This document shows, piece by piece, positions 15,005 to 20,683 of a DNA stretch of 20,683 nt. Both the position numbers and the translations under genes were made by a program. The notes below the pieces were generated by a model. It had not been told where the DNA came from. It saw only the letters and a list, made by a program, of their open reading frames with translations, and did no database searches. Origin of the DNA: Bacteroidales bacterium (GTDB lineage: Bacteria; Bacteroidota; Bacteroidia; Bacteroidales; Paludibacteraceae); assembly GCA_018066005.1 (NCBI GenBank), contig JAGHSG010000060.1, positions 1 through 20,683 on the forward strand, written 5' to 3'. Positions within the stretch are counted from its first letter, which is position 1, and every line of letters starts with the position of its first letter.

Positions 15005-16108
15005 ATGAAAAAAACAATTCTCTTTGTTGCTGCCCTCCTGACGGCTGTAGTCATGACGGCGCAAGATGAAACAGCGGCTGAAACAGCTCCTGTTAAAGAC
15101 TGGAAATGGTCCGGCATTGTCGGTGTTAATGCAACTGCTACCGGTATGGTCAACTGGGCTGCCGGTGGTAAAAACAACGTTACCGGTACGGCTTTTGGTA
15201 AAGTACGTTGCCTGTACGAGAAAAACAATTTGAGTTGGGAAACCAACTTGGACGTTGAGTACGGAATGACCTACGTGGACCAGAAATACGACAAAGTACA
15301 AAAAGCCAGCGACCACCTCAAATTTGACACCAAATTCGGATGGGCATTCAAGAAAAGTTGGTATCTGACTGTCAATGCTTCGTTCCAAACGCAGTTTGAC
15401 CTTGGTCGCGAATACTCCGGTACAGCAGATGTTAACAAAGTTATCTCTAACATCTTGGCACCTTCCTACACCGATATCTCTGTCGGTATTGACTGGAAAC
15501 CCAACAGCATCTTCTCTATCTATCTGTCACCCGTGGCAGGTCGTATCACTACCGCATACGTTAGCGACAAAGTGAACGAACGCTTTGAAGATGGTGCCTA
15601 TCACGAGGGTTTCGCAGACTTGCGTCAGTCACTCCAAAGCGCTTACGGTACTTGGAAATATACCGACAAAGGCGAAGATGGTTATGCCAAGGAATACAAA
15701 AACGCCAGAGCAGAGTTGGGTTTGACTTTGAAAGGTGCTATCAACTGGTCATACAAAGACCTCAAAATCATTACCGGCGTAACACTTTATACTCCTTATG
15801 CTTGGGACAAAACCAAACTGTACAACATGGAGATTGGTGAGACAACCTATATCTATTCTGAGTCACAGATGATAGATAAATTTGGTACTACGGAGGTGGG
15901 TGATTATATCGGCTACCGCGACAATAACCGTCGTTTCGGTAACTTTGACGTAGATTGGAACGTGGCTATCTCGTACCAAGTACTCAAAGTGCTCAATATC
16001 ACTTTGACCACCGACCTTAAATATGTGAACGGTTTGAGCATTAACGGTGGTAAAGAGAAAGTTCAATTCCTTGCCAACCTCGGTTTAGGTGTTAGCTACG
16101 CTTTCTAA
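15005..16108 (+). CDS. DUF3078-family envelope protein, second copy
   Basis: A 367-residue exported protein (signal peptide about 1-19: KKTILFVAALLTAVVMTA, then Gln-Asp). The ATG at 15005 is chosen; an in-frame ATG at 14921 lies inside the preceding gene and would bury the signal peptide. Motifs shared with the gene at 8153 are MVNWAAGGKNNVTGTAF, LSWETNLDVEYGMTY, KFDTKFGWAFKKSWYL, and SVGIDWKPNSIFSIYLSPVAG. The C-terminus ends LANLGLGVSYAF, with a terminal Phe as in many outer-membrane barrels. An outer-membrane beta-barrel is my inference; the function is unknown. It sits between the DJ-1-type gene and the coiled-coil/zapA pair. Confidence 0.85.
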   Translation: MKKTILFVAALLTAVVMTAQDETAAETAPVKDWKWSGIVGVNATATGMVNWAAGGKNNVTGTAFGKVRCLYEKNNLSWETNLDVEYGMTYVDQKYDKVQKASDHLKFDTKFGWAFKKSWYLTVNASFQTQFDLGREYSGTADVNKVISNILAPSYTDISVGIDWKPNSIFSIYLSPVAGRITTAYVSDKVNERFEDGAYHEGFADLRQSLQSAYGTWKYTDKGEDGYAKEYKNARAELGLTLKGAINWSYKDLKIITGVTLYTPYAWDKTKLYNMEIGETTYIYSESQMIDKFGTTEVGDYIGYRDNNRRFGNFDVDWNVAISYQVLKVLNITLTTDLKYVNGLSINGGKEKVQFLANLGLGVSYAF

Positions 16109-16128
16109 AGGAAAACTACAACATTTCT

Positions 16129-16407
16129 ATGGAACTATTAGCGCAATTGGAAGAAAATATCCACCGCTTGTTGGAGCGTGTCAGCACACTCGAACAGGAG
16201 GTGGATACCTTGCGCCAAACAAACGATGACCAAAGGCAGGAAATGATGCGTACACATGGCGAGTTGGTAACGCTGCAGGAGAAATACCGCAAACTGCAAC
16301 TGGCACACGCTATGCTCGGTGGAGAGGAAGACCGGCAAAGAGCCAAGAACCAACTGACGAATATGATTACGCAATTAGACCGCGCTTTGGAAACGCTGAA
16401 ACAATGA
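16129..16407 (+). CDS. Small coiled-coil protein upstream of zapA (ZapB-like)
   Basis: A 92-residue soluble protein that is almost all predicted coiled coil: heptad-patterned leucines run from LLAQLEENIHRLLERVSTLE to LQLAHAML. A Gly-Gly break follows, then a second short helix ending ITQLDRALETLKQ. The stop and the zapA start overlap (ATGA), so the two are likely translated together in fixed ratio. Size, coiled-coil nature and coupling to zapA suggest a division-associated partner comparable to ZapB, but I see no motif that proves homology. A structural protein of unknown role is the alternative. Confidence 0.7.
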   Translation: MELLAQLEENIHRLLERVSTLEQEVDTLRQTNDDQRQEMMRTHGELVTLQEKYRKLQLAHAMLGGEEDRQRAKNQLTNMITQLDRALETLKQ

Positions 16408-16703
16408 ACGAACAATCGACTGATACACAACATATTATCCTGACCTTGGATGCACATCGCATCTCCCTGGATGTACCTCGCGAGGAAGAACCTTTCTATC
16501 GCAAGGCAGGCGAACTGCTCAATCAAGAATATCATAAATATCAACGCAAACACATCTCTGCTACTTCGGAACAACTATGGATGTTCGTCGCCCTGCGCGT
16601 AGCAGTCAATTTGTTTGCATCTACTCGGGATAAAGACCTGGAACCTTATTTGCGCGCCATCAAAACGCTCAATCGAGAAATAGAAACTAAACTAAACAAC
16701 TAA
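16404..16703 (+). CDS. zapA: Cell division protein ZapA
   Basis: A 99-residue cytoplasmic protein that in other bacteria bundles FtsZ filaments at the division site. It shows the ZapA pattern: an N-terminal strand pair ending in ISLDVPREEEPFYRKAGELLN, followed by a long C-terminal helix with VALRVAVNLF in it. The family is short and weakly conserved, so the call also leans on position, directly upstream of rny (19 bp) and after a coiled-coil partner (ATGA overlap). Confidence 0.8.
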   Translation: MNEQSTDTQHIILTLDAHRISLDVPREEEPFYRKAGELLNQEYHKYQRKHISATSEQLWMFVALRVAVNLFASTRDKDLEPYLRAIKTLNREIETKLNN

Positions 16704-16722
16704 TATATAAATACTTAAGATT

Positions 16723-18246
16723 ATGCTAATGAATGTTTTAATAGCCGCTATCGCCTTTATAATAGGTGCTGTGGGGTGTTATTTATTCTTCCGCTACTCA
16801 TCTTCCGGAATCATAAAAAAAGCCGAAGAAGAGGCCGAAGTGATTAAGAAAAACAAAATGATTGAGGCAAAAGAGAAATACATTGCCCTCAAACTTGAAC
16901 ACGACAATGCTGTCCGTGCTGACGAACAACGCAAACAGCAACGTGAACAGCAACTCAACCAACGTCAAAACGAGTTGAATCAGAAACAAGGTGAATTGCA
17001 ACGCCAGCAGAACGAGTTGAATCAGCAGTTGCAGACAATGGAAGGACAACAGAAAGCCATTGAATTCAAACAACAAGAGACTGATAAGATGCACCAACAG
17101 GCGCAAAAACAACTCGAATCACTCTCCGGTATGTCCGCCGAAGAAGCCAAGAAACAACTCGTAGAAGCCATGAAAGATGAAGCCAGAACGGCTGCCATGG
17201 CATTTATCAACGAGACAATGGACGATGCACGTCTGACCGCCAATAAGGAAGCCAAGAAAATCATCATCCAAACCATTCAGCGTGTTGCTTCCGAAACAAC
17301 TGCCGAAAATGCTGTTTCTGTCTTTCATATTGATAATGACGAAGTTAAGGGTCGCGTTATTGGTCGTGAAGGACGTAATATCCGTGCTTTGGAAGCCGCT
17401 ACTGGCGTTGAGATTGTGGTGGATGACACTCCTGAAGCAATCACTATCTCCGGTTACGATCCTATCCGTCGTGAGATAGCTCGTCTGTCTTTGCACCAAC
17501 TCGTGCAAGACGGCCGTATCCACCCCGCACGTATTGAAGAAGTGGTGGCAAAAGTGACTAAACAAGTGGAAGACGAGATTATTGAGACCGGTAAACGTAC
17601 CACCATCGACCTTGGTGTACACGGTTTGCATCCCGAACTGATTCGCCTTATCGGTAAGATGAAATATCGTTCTTCGTATGGTCAGAACTTGCTCCAACAC
17701 GCACGCGAGACGGCCAATCTCTGTGCCGTTATGGCTGCCGAGTTGGGACTGAATCCCAAGAAAGCCCGCCGTGCAGGTCTGTTGCATGACCTTGGTAAGG
17801 TGGCTGAAAATGAAGAAGAATTGCCGCACGCAGAGTTGGGTGGCAAGATTTGTGAGAAATATGGCGAGAAACCCGACATTTGCAATGCCGTGGCTGCTCA
17901 CCACGATGAATGTCCGATGGAAACGCTTATCGCTCCTATTGTGCAAGCGTGTGACGCTATCTCCGGTGCCCGTCCCGGCGCTCGTCGTGAGATTGTGGAG
18001 ACCTATGTTAAACGTCTCAATGACTTGGAGAATATGGCGATGTCATACCCCGGCGTAGTTAAGACGTACGCATTGCAGGCAGGTCGTGAACTGCGTGTTA
18101 TCGTCGGTGCCGACAAGATTTCGGATAAGGATACCGAATTGCTGTCCTTCGACTTGGCAAAACGTATCCAGGACGAGATGACTTATCCGGGACAGGTGAA
18201 AGTTACCGTCATCCGTGAAGTCCGTGCCGTAAATGTAGCTAAGTAA
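16723..18246 (+). CDS. rny: Ribonuclease Y
   Basis: A membrane-anchored endoribonuclease that starts mRNA decay. The 507-residue product has an N-terminal membrane helix (about 4-23), a long coiled-coil region that is unusually Gln/Asn-rich between ~70 and ~131, a KH RNA-binding domain with VKGRVIGREGRNIRALE (GxxG motif), and an HD hydrolase domain with ARRAGLLHDLGK plus AHHDECP. The C-terminus VTVIREVRAVNVAK is typical. Either ATG 16723 or ATG 16729 could start it (M1 or M3). It is the last gene of the pdxJ operon, followed by a hairpin terminator 90 bp downstream. Confidence 0.97.
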   Translation: MLMNVLIAAIAFIIGAVGCYLFFRYSSSGIIKKAEEEAEVIKKNKMIEAKEKYIALKLEHDNAVRADEQRKQQREQQLNQRQNELNQKQGELQRQQNELNQQLQTMEGQQKAIEFKQQETDKMHQQAQKQLESLSGMSAEEAKKQLVEAMKDEARTAAMAFINETMDDARLTANKEAKKIIIQTIQRVASETTAENAVSVFHIDNDEVKGRVIGREGRNIRALEAATGVEIVVDDTPEAITISGYDPIRREIARLSLHQLVQDGRIHPARIEEVVAKVTKQVEDEIIETGKRTTIDLGVHGLHPELIRLIGKMKYRSSYGQNLLQHARETANLCAVMAAELGLNPKKARRAGLLHDLGKVAENEEELPHAELGGKICEKYGEKPDICNAVAAHHDECPMETLIAPIVQACDAISGARPGARREIVETYVKRLNDLENMAMSYPGVVKTYALQAGRELRVIVGADKISDKDTELLSFDLAKRIQDEMTYPGQVKVTVIREVRAVNVAK

Positions 18247-18259
18247 AGTGCTGTATAAT

Positions 18260-18281
18260 ACGGGTTCTTTACGGGTTCTTA
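18260..18281 (+). repeat. Two-copy 11-bp tandem repeat after rny
   Basis: ACGGGTTCTTT (18260-18270) is followed directly by ACGGGTTCTTA (18271-18281). It lies in the rny 3' untranslated region; a 10-bp palindrome (ACAGTACTGT, 18303-18312) lies a little further on. No function is evident. Confidence 0.7.
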
Positions 18282-18335
18282 TCGGTAGTACAGTGGTAGT
18301 TGACAGTACTGTTAGATTGCTATTAACCAAATAAT

Positions 18336-18364
18336 AAACCGACGCTTTTTTGAGGCGCCGGTTT
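18336..18364 (+). terminator. Hairpin terminator of the pdxJ-rny operon
   Basis: AAACCG (18336-18341) pairs with CGGTTT (18359-18364). After one A/C mismatch, CGC (18343-18345) pairs with GCG (18355-18357), closing a T-rich loop. The following T-tract is weak (GTTGTG), so this is a moderate call supported by its place after the last gene. Confidence 0.6.
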
Positions 18365-18463
18365 GTTGTGTATTGATGCGTGGTTTAGAAATTTGAAAAT
18401 ATCTGCGCTATCGTGCATTTTTTTGATATGTGCAAACATTTGTGCATATTTTTTTGTTTTTTA

Positions 18464-18495
18464 TTTGCGAATGTCAAATTTTTATTGTAATTTTG
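18464..18495 (+). promoter_or_regulatory. Predicted promoter of the structured non-coding region
   Basis: TTTG (18464-18467), 20 bp, then TAATTTTG (18488-18495): a full Bacteroides consensus match with the same -7 box as panB and the same 20-bp spacing as three other promoters here. The expected start point is about 18500. The 100 bp before it are AT-rich and hold nothing else I recognise. Confidence 0.7.
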
Positions 18496-18506
18496 CAGTC
18501 GAAATC

Positions 18507-18568
18507 ATCGTTTGAGTTTTCGAGCGAGATAAGAAATAATCGTTCGAGCTTTTCGAGCGAGATAAGAA
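18507..18568 (+). repeat. Two-copy 29/30-bp direct repeat at the 5' end of the predicted transcript
   Basis: Copy 1 (18507-18535) begins ATCGTTTGAG and copy 2 (18539-18568) begins ATCGTTCGAGC; both then read TTTTCGAGCGAGATAAGAA. They differ by one substitution and one inserted base in the first half and are separated by 3 bp. The second copy ends 2 bp before the closing helix of the RNA candidate. Confidence 0.85.
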
Positions 18569-18570
18569 TT

Positions 18571-18830
18571 CCTACGCTGGGGAGTTTTGAAGTGTCAAAA
18601 CGGAGTGTGCCAACACTCACCGCGGTGGGATTCAAAACATATTGAAAGCGTCTGCTTTCCTTTGTGAAAGTAGTCGTGGACGGCATTTATATGTGCTTTG
18701 TGTTTGACGACTTGAAACTTCGCAACTTTCAATAACAACTCAAAACCAAAGATGGCAATAGATGCCTATTAGGGTATGATGTACCTTGTTTGTACGTTTC
18801 GTGCAGACAGATTTATCATATCAGCGTAGG
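18571..18830 (+). ncRNA. Candidate structured RNA (multibranched, family not recognised)
   Basis: The ends pair perfectly: CCTACGCTG (18571-18579) with CAGCGTAGG (18822-18830), plus a possible G-U pair. Inside are nested perfect helices. P2 is 18584-18591/18631-18638 (8 bp) with an inner hairpin 18603-18608/18613-18618. P3 is 18641-18648/18726-18733 (8 bp), enclosing 18654-18659/18666-18671 (one G-U) and 18672-18677/18707-18712 (6 bp each). P4 is 18754-18757/18763-18766. P5 is 18775-18784 against 18792-18795 and 18815-18820. P2 and P3 are 2 nt apart and P5 abuts the closing helix. A consensus promoter lies ~70 bp upstream and a terminator-like hairpin ~32 bp downstream. It lacks tmRNA tRNA-like ends, RNase P signatures and the single long rod of 6S RNA. 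It may stand alone or be part of a ~495-nt leader of the lipoprotein gene. Confidence 0.6.
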
Positions 18831-18862
18831 TTTCCTGTTGTTTATTTGAGTTGTTAGGCAAT

Positions 18863-18911
18863 GCGAAGGCCTCAAGTTGTGAGTAAACAGCATGAGGTCT
18901 GCGCTTTCTTT
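18863..18911 (+). terminator. Terminator-like hairpin downstream of the RNA candidate
   Basis: GCG (18863-18865) and GGCCTCA (18868-18874) pair with TGAGGTC (18893-18899, one G-U) and CGC (18902-18904), with a 2x2 internal loop and possible further GTTG/CAGC pairing inside. The T-rich run TTTCTTT (18905-18911) follows. It could end a stand-alone RNA or act as an attenuator 84 bp before the lipoprotein ATG. Confidence 0.55.
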
Positions 18912-18994
18912 ATGTATGTGTGCGTATATGTGAATATGGTGTCCGTCTCCTACCGAATAATAAAGTGGAGGCAAACAAAAACAAATAAACAACA

Positions 18995-19708
18995 ATGAAA
19001 AAATTATCTATTTTAGTCTTCGCAGCAGGTCTTTTTTGTCTCTCTAGTTGTGAGAAAACAAATGATGTTAATGACCCTAATGTACGACCAGCTAATGGCA
19101 CGGAAAATGGCTATGCTTGGGTCGATTTAGGTTTATCTGTTAAATGGGCAACCTGTAATGTAGGTGCCATGACTCCAGATGGCTCTGGCGATTACTTTGG
19201 TTGGGGAGAGGTACAACCGAGATCTTATTATGGTTGGGGTGATTATAAGTATAGCGATTATGATGTCAAAATGACTAAGTATTGCACGAATAGTAGTTAT
19301 GGAAAGGTAGATAACAAGACCATCTTGGAACTTACGGATGATGCTGCTTATGTGAATTGGGCAGGCAATTGGCGTATGCCGACTTATGAGGAATTTGACG
19401 AACTTAAAAACAATTGCACATGGACATGGACAACCCAAGATGGTATTAAAGGGTATAAGGTAACTGGCAAAAATGGTAACTCCATCTTTCTTCCCTCAGT
19501 AGGTTATCAGGACAATCATGGTCTCTGCGATGCTGGTTATAATGGTTACTACTGGTCTTCTTCGCTCGTGCTGGACAATGGTGAAAATAGAGATGCGTAT
19601 GGTTTTTATTTTGATTATTTAGGTACAGTGGATTGGTGCCTTCAGTATTATGGCAGTATAGGGAAGAGTCGCTACTGTGGACTATCTGTCCGCCCTGTTT
19701 GTCCATAA
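18995..19708 (+). CDS. FISUMP/DUF1566-type surface lipoprotein
   Basis: A 237-residue lipoprotein: a short signal peptide ends in the lipobox LSSC with Cys19 as the likely lipidated residue, so it is probably membrane-anchored and exposed. The mature part begins with a polar linker and then the Fibrobacter-succinogenes-major-paralogue-type domain (~39-236): ENGYAWVDLGLSVKWATCNVG, DYFGWGEVQ, NWRMPTYEEFDEL, FLPSVGYQ, GYYWSSS and the closing GLSVRPV. This domain is related to the C-type-lectin/formylglycine fold used for binding and display, so a ligand-binding role is inferred. The ATG has an A-rich leader and no consensus promoter of its own; transcription from 18464 is possible. The gene appears more AT-rich than rny (not counted). 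Confidence 0.85.
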   Translation: MKKLSILVFAAGLFCLSSCEKTNDVNDPNVRPANGTENGYAWVDLGLSVKWATCNVGAMTPDGSGDYFGWGEVQPRSYYGWGDYKYSDYDVKMTKYCTNSSYGKVDNKTILELTDDAAYVNWAGNWRMPTYEEFDELKNNCTWTWTTQDGIKGYKVTGKNGNSIFLPSVGYQDNHGLCDAGYNGYYWSSSLVLDNGENRDAYGFYFDYLGTVDWCLQYYGSIGKSRYCGLSVRPVCP

Positions 19709-19788
19709 TAATATAACGGTATGCAACGAACTATAGGAAAAACTGAAACGCCTTAAAGGAAGTAGGAAAAATTAAATTTATTAACACA

Positions 19789-20583
19789 ATGAAAAAAATC
19801 TTTTTACTCGTAGGTCTTGTAGCATCCACGATGCTATCAGCCAAAGACATCATCATTTTGAAAAATTCAACAAAGATTGATGCCAAAATTCTTGAAGTAT
19901 CTTCTTCGGAAATTAAGTACAAGAAAATCAACAGTTTAGATGGTCCAATGTTTGTAGTTAGTACCAACGAAATCAATTCTATTGTTTTTGAGAATGGCGA
20001 TGTACAAACATATTCTGCGGTGCATCAACAAAGTCCACGTCAAGAAAACAACACAATTGCACAAAATGAAGCAACAGAAAGTTCTACTGAAACCATCATG
20101 AGCAATGGTATGTATTCTTCGGGTAAAAAAGCCCATTTCCAATTCATTCATTCTATCGGAGCAAACTTTATGGAAAATTTTGCAGGACCAAGTATGACCT
20201 TTGGCTTTGGTAGTCGTATTAAAGACTATCTCTATGTAGGTGGTGGATTCGGTTGTGCGAATCTCTTGAAAGCAAGTAGCGTGGAATCATATAATGTCGC
20301 TTTACCTTTTTATGCACAAGTTAGAGGTTACGTCCCTGTAAAAAAGAAGTTCATGCCTTTTGTTGAATTTTCAATAGGTGGCACGCTTGATTTCATGCAA
20401 GCATATTATGTTAGCAGAAAAGGCGAAATACATGATGACGGAATGCGTCTTGATGGACATTTCTATACAGAGGTCGGCGTCGGTTTTTATGCAAATAAAT
20501 TCAATTTCAGTATCGGTTACAGTCGTTTGATGGATACTAATACCGGATTTATAAAAATCGGCTATGAACTGCCGGCTCTTTGA
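19789..20583 (+). CDS. Exported protein with N-terminal sensor-like domain and predicted beta-barrel
   Basis: A 264-residue protein with a signal peptide (about 1-18). Residues ~19-75 form a small strand-rich domain (DIIILKNSTKIDAKILEVSS, then GPMFVVSTNEINSIVFENGD) that I recognise as a recurrent N-terminal module of Bacteroidota exported proteins, function unknown. A Gln/Asn/Thr-rich linker follows, then from ~113 alternating aromatic strands (FIHSIGANFMENFAGPSMTFGFG, GFYANKFNFSIGYSRL) consistent with a small outer-membrane beta-barrel. It follows the lipoprotein gene by 80 bp without a visible promoter or terminator between them, so the two may be co-transcribed. A strong intrinsic terminator lies 20 bp after the stop. 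Confidence 0.75.
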   Translation: MKKIFLLVGLVASTMLSAKDIIILKNSTKIDAKILEVSSSEIKYKKINSLDGPMFVVSTNEINSIVFENGDVQTYSAVHQQSPRQENNTIAQNEATESSTETIMSNGMYSSGKKAHFQFIHSIGANFMENFAGPSMTFGFGSRIKDYLYVGGGFGCANLLKASSVESYNVALPFYAQVRGYVPVKKKFMPFVEFSIGGTLDFMQAYYVSRKGEIHDDGMRLDGHFYTEVGVGFYANKFNFSIGYSRLMDTNTGFIKIGYELPAL

Positions 20584-20603
20584 CTTGTTTCTTCTAAACC
20601 ATA

Positions 20604-20632
20604 CTTATTCGGAGACGAATAAGCTTTTTTTT
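20604..20632 (+). terminator. Intrinsic terminator
   Basis: CTTATTCG (20604-20611) pairs perfectly with CGAATAAG (20616-20623) around a GAGA tetraloop, followed by C and eight T residues (20625-20632). It ends the lipoprotein/barrel transcript. Confidence 0.93.
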
Positions 20633-20649
20633 CAAATAATGTTTTTAGG

Positions 20650-20677
20650 CAACGGGGCGTTGGGAAACGGTCCGTTG
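20650..20677. other. Strong two-part hairpin at the window edge
   Basis: CAACGG (20650-20655) pairs with CCGTTG (20672-20677); after a 2x2 internal loop CGTT (20658-20661) pairs with AACG (20666-20669) around GGGA. TTGTTT follows and TTTTT lies just upstream, so it could be a terminator in either direction or the start of a structured leader for a gene beyond the window. Confidence 0.6.
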
Positions 20678-20683
20678 TTGTTT

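Noticed and set aside
18430..18645. A 71-codon open frame as a protein gene
   Set aside because: Its ATG lies upstream of the promoter at 18464, it runs through the direct repeats and into the RNA helices, and it has no recognisable domain.
18500..18911. tmRNA, RNase P RNA, SRP RNA or 6S RNA
   Set aside because: No tRNA-like ends, no RNase P conserved blocks, too long and branched for SRP RNA, and not the single rod expected for 6S RNA. Judged by eye, so a covariance search could still overturn this.
18500..18994. Template repeat of a diversity-generating retroelement for the lipoprotein
   Set aside because: I found no stretch resembling the lipoprotein 3' end (around 19530-19700) in this region.
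1..20683. CRISPR array, tRNA or rRNA genes, insertion sequences, phage or conjugative genes
   Set aside because: No spaced identical repeats with unique spacers, no tRNA/rRNA signatures and no transposase, integrase or recombinase motifs were seen on either strand.

Overview
The window looks like Bacteroidales chromosome (phylum Bacteroidota). Three things point there: promoters of the Bacteroides TTTG / TAnnTTTG type, A-rich start regions without strong Shine-Dalgarno sequences, and lineage-typical neighbours (nadK divergent from pdxJ-exbB-exbD-tonB, DUF3078 proteins, zapA-rny, a FISUMP/DUF1566-type lipoprotein). I cannot name a genus. Most of the first 18.3 kb is housekeeping sequence; the accessory part is the last 2.4 kb.

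Layout. (1) 1-1928, + strand: the 3' end of a pyruvate:ferredoxin oxidoreductase gene (nifJ), followed with no gap by a secreted endonuclease/exonuclease/phosphatase-fold protein. (2) 1989-2804, - strand: panB (pantothenate synthesis), divergent from (3) a + strand run of a FecCD/BtuC-type permease, secA, lgt and a DUF3078 envelope protein (2883-9415). (4) 9372-11744, - strand: nadK, fmt and an HD-domain phosphohydrolase, meeting the previous run tail to tail with a 44-bp coding overlap. (5) 11853-18246, + strand: nine tightly packed genes, pdxJ-exbB-exbD-tonB-like-DJ-1/PfpI-DUF3078-(ZapB-like coiled coil)-zapA-rny, from one recognisable promoter to a hairpin terminator at 18336. (6) 18365-20683: an AT-richer region with a promoter-driven non-coding stretch, a FISUMP-type lipoprotein, a small beta-barrel-type envelope protein and a very clear intrinsic terminator.

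How the genes work together. Several make or energise the cell envelope: SecA exports preproteins, Lgt lipidates them (the lipoprotein at 18995 is the kind of protein it acts on), ExbB/ExbD/TonB-like energise the outer membrane, and the two DUF3078 proteins and the last gene are probably envelope proteins. ZapA with the small coiled-coil protein serves division, and RNase Y serves RNA decay. PanB, PdxJ, NadK and NifJ supply or use CoA, PLP, NADP and acetyl-CoA.

Most notable signal: 18464-18911. A consensus promoter is followed by a two-copy 29/30-bp repeat and then a stretch whose ends pair perfectly (18571-18579 with 18822-18830), enclosing a nested set of perfect helices. Several helix arms can also form competing local hairpins. 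It has no convincing protein and I cannot match it to tmRNA, RNase P RNA, SRP RNA or 6S RNA. It is either a free-standing structured RNA of about 260-400 nt or an unusually long leader of the lipoprotein gene. Other notable signals are two divergent promoter pairs with the same back-to-back architecture, very short predicted leaders on two genes, and short-period (7-11 bp) tandem repeats at gene junctions and inside one coding region.
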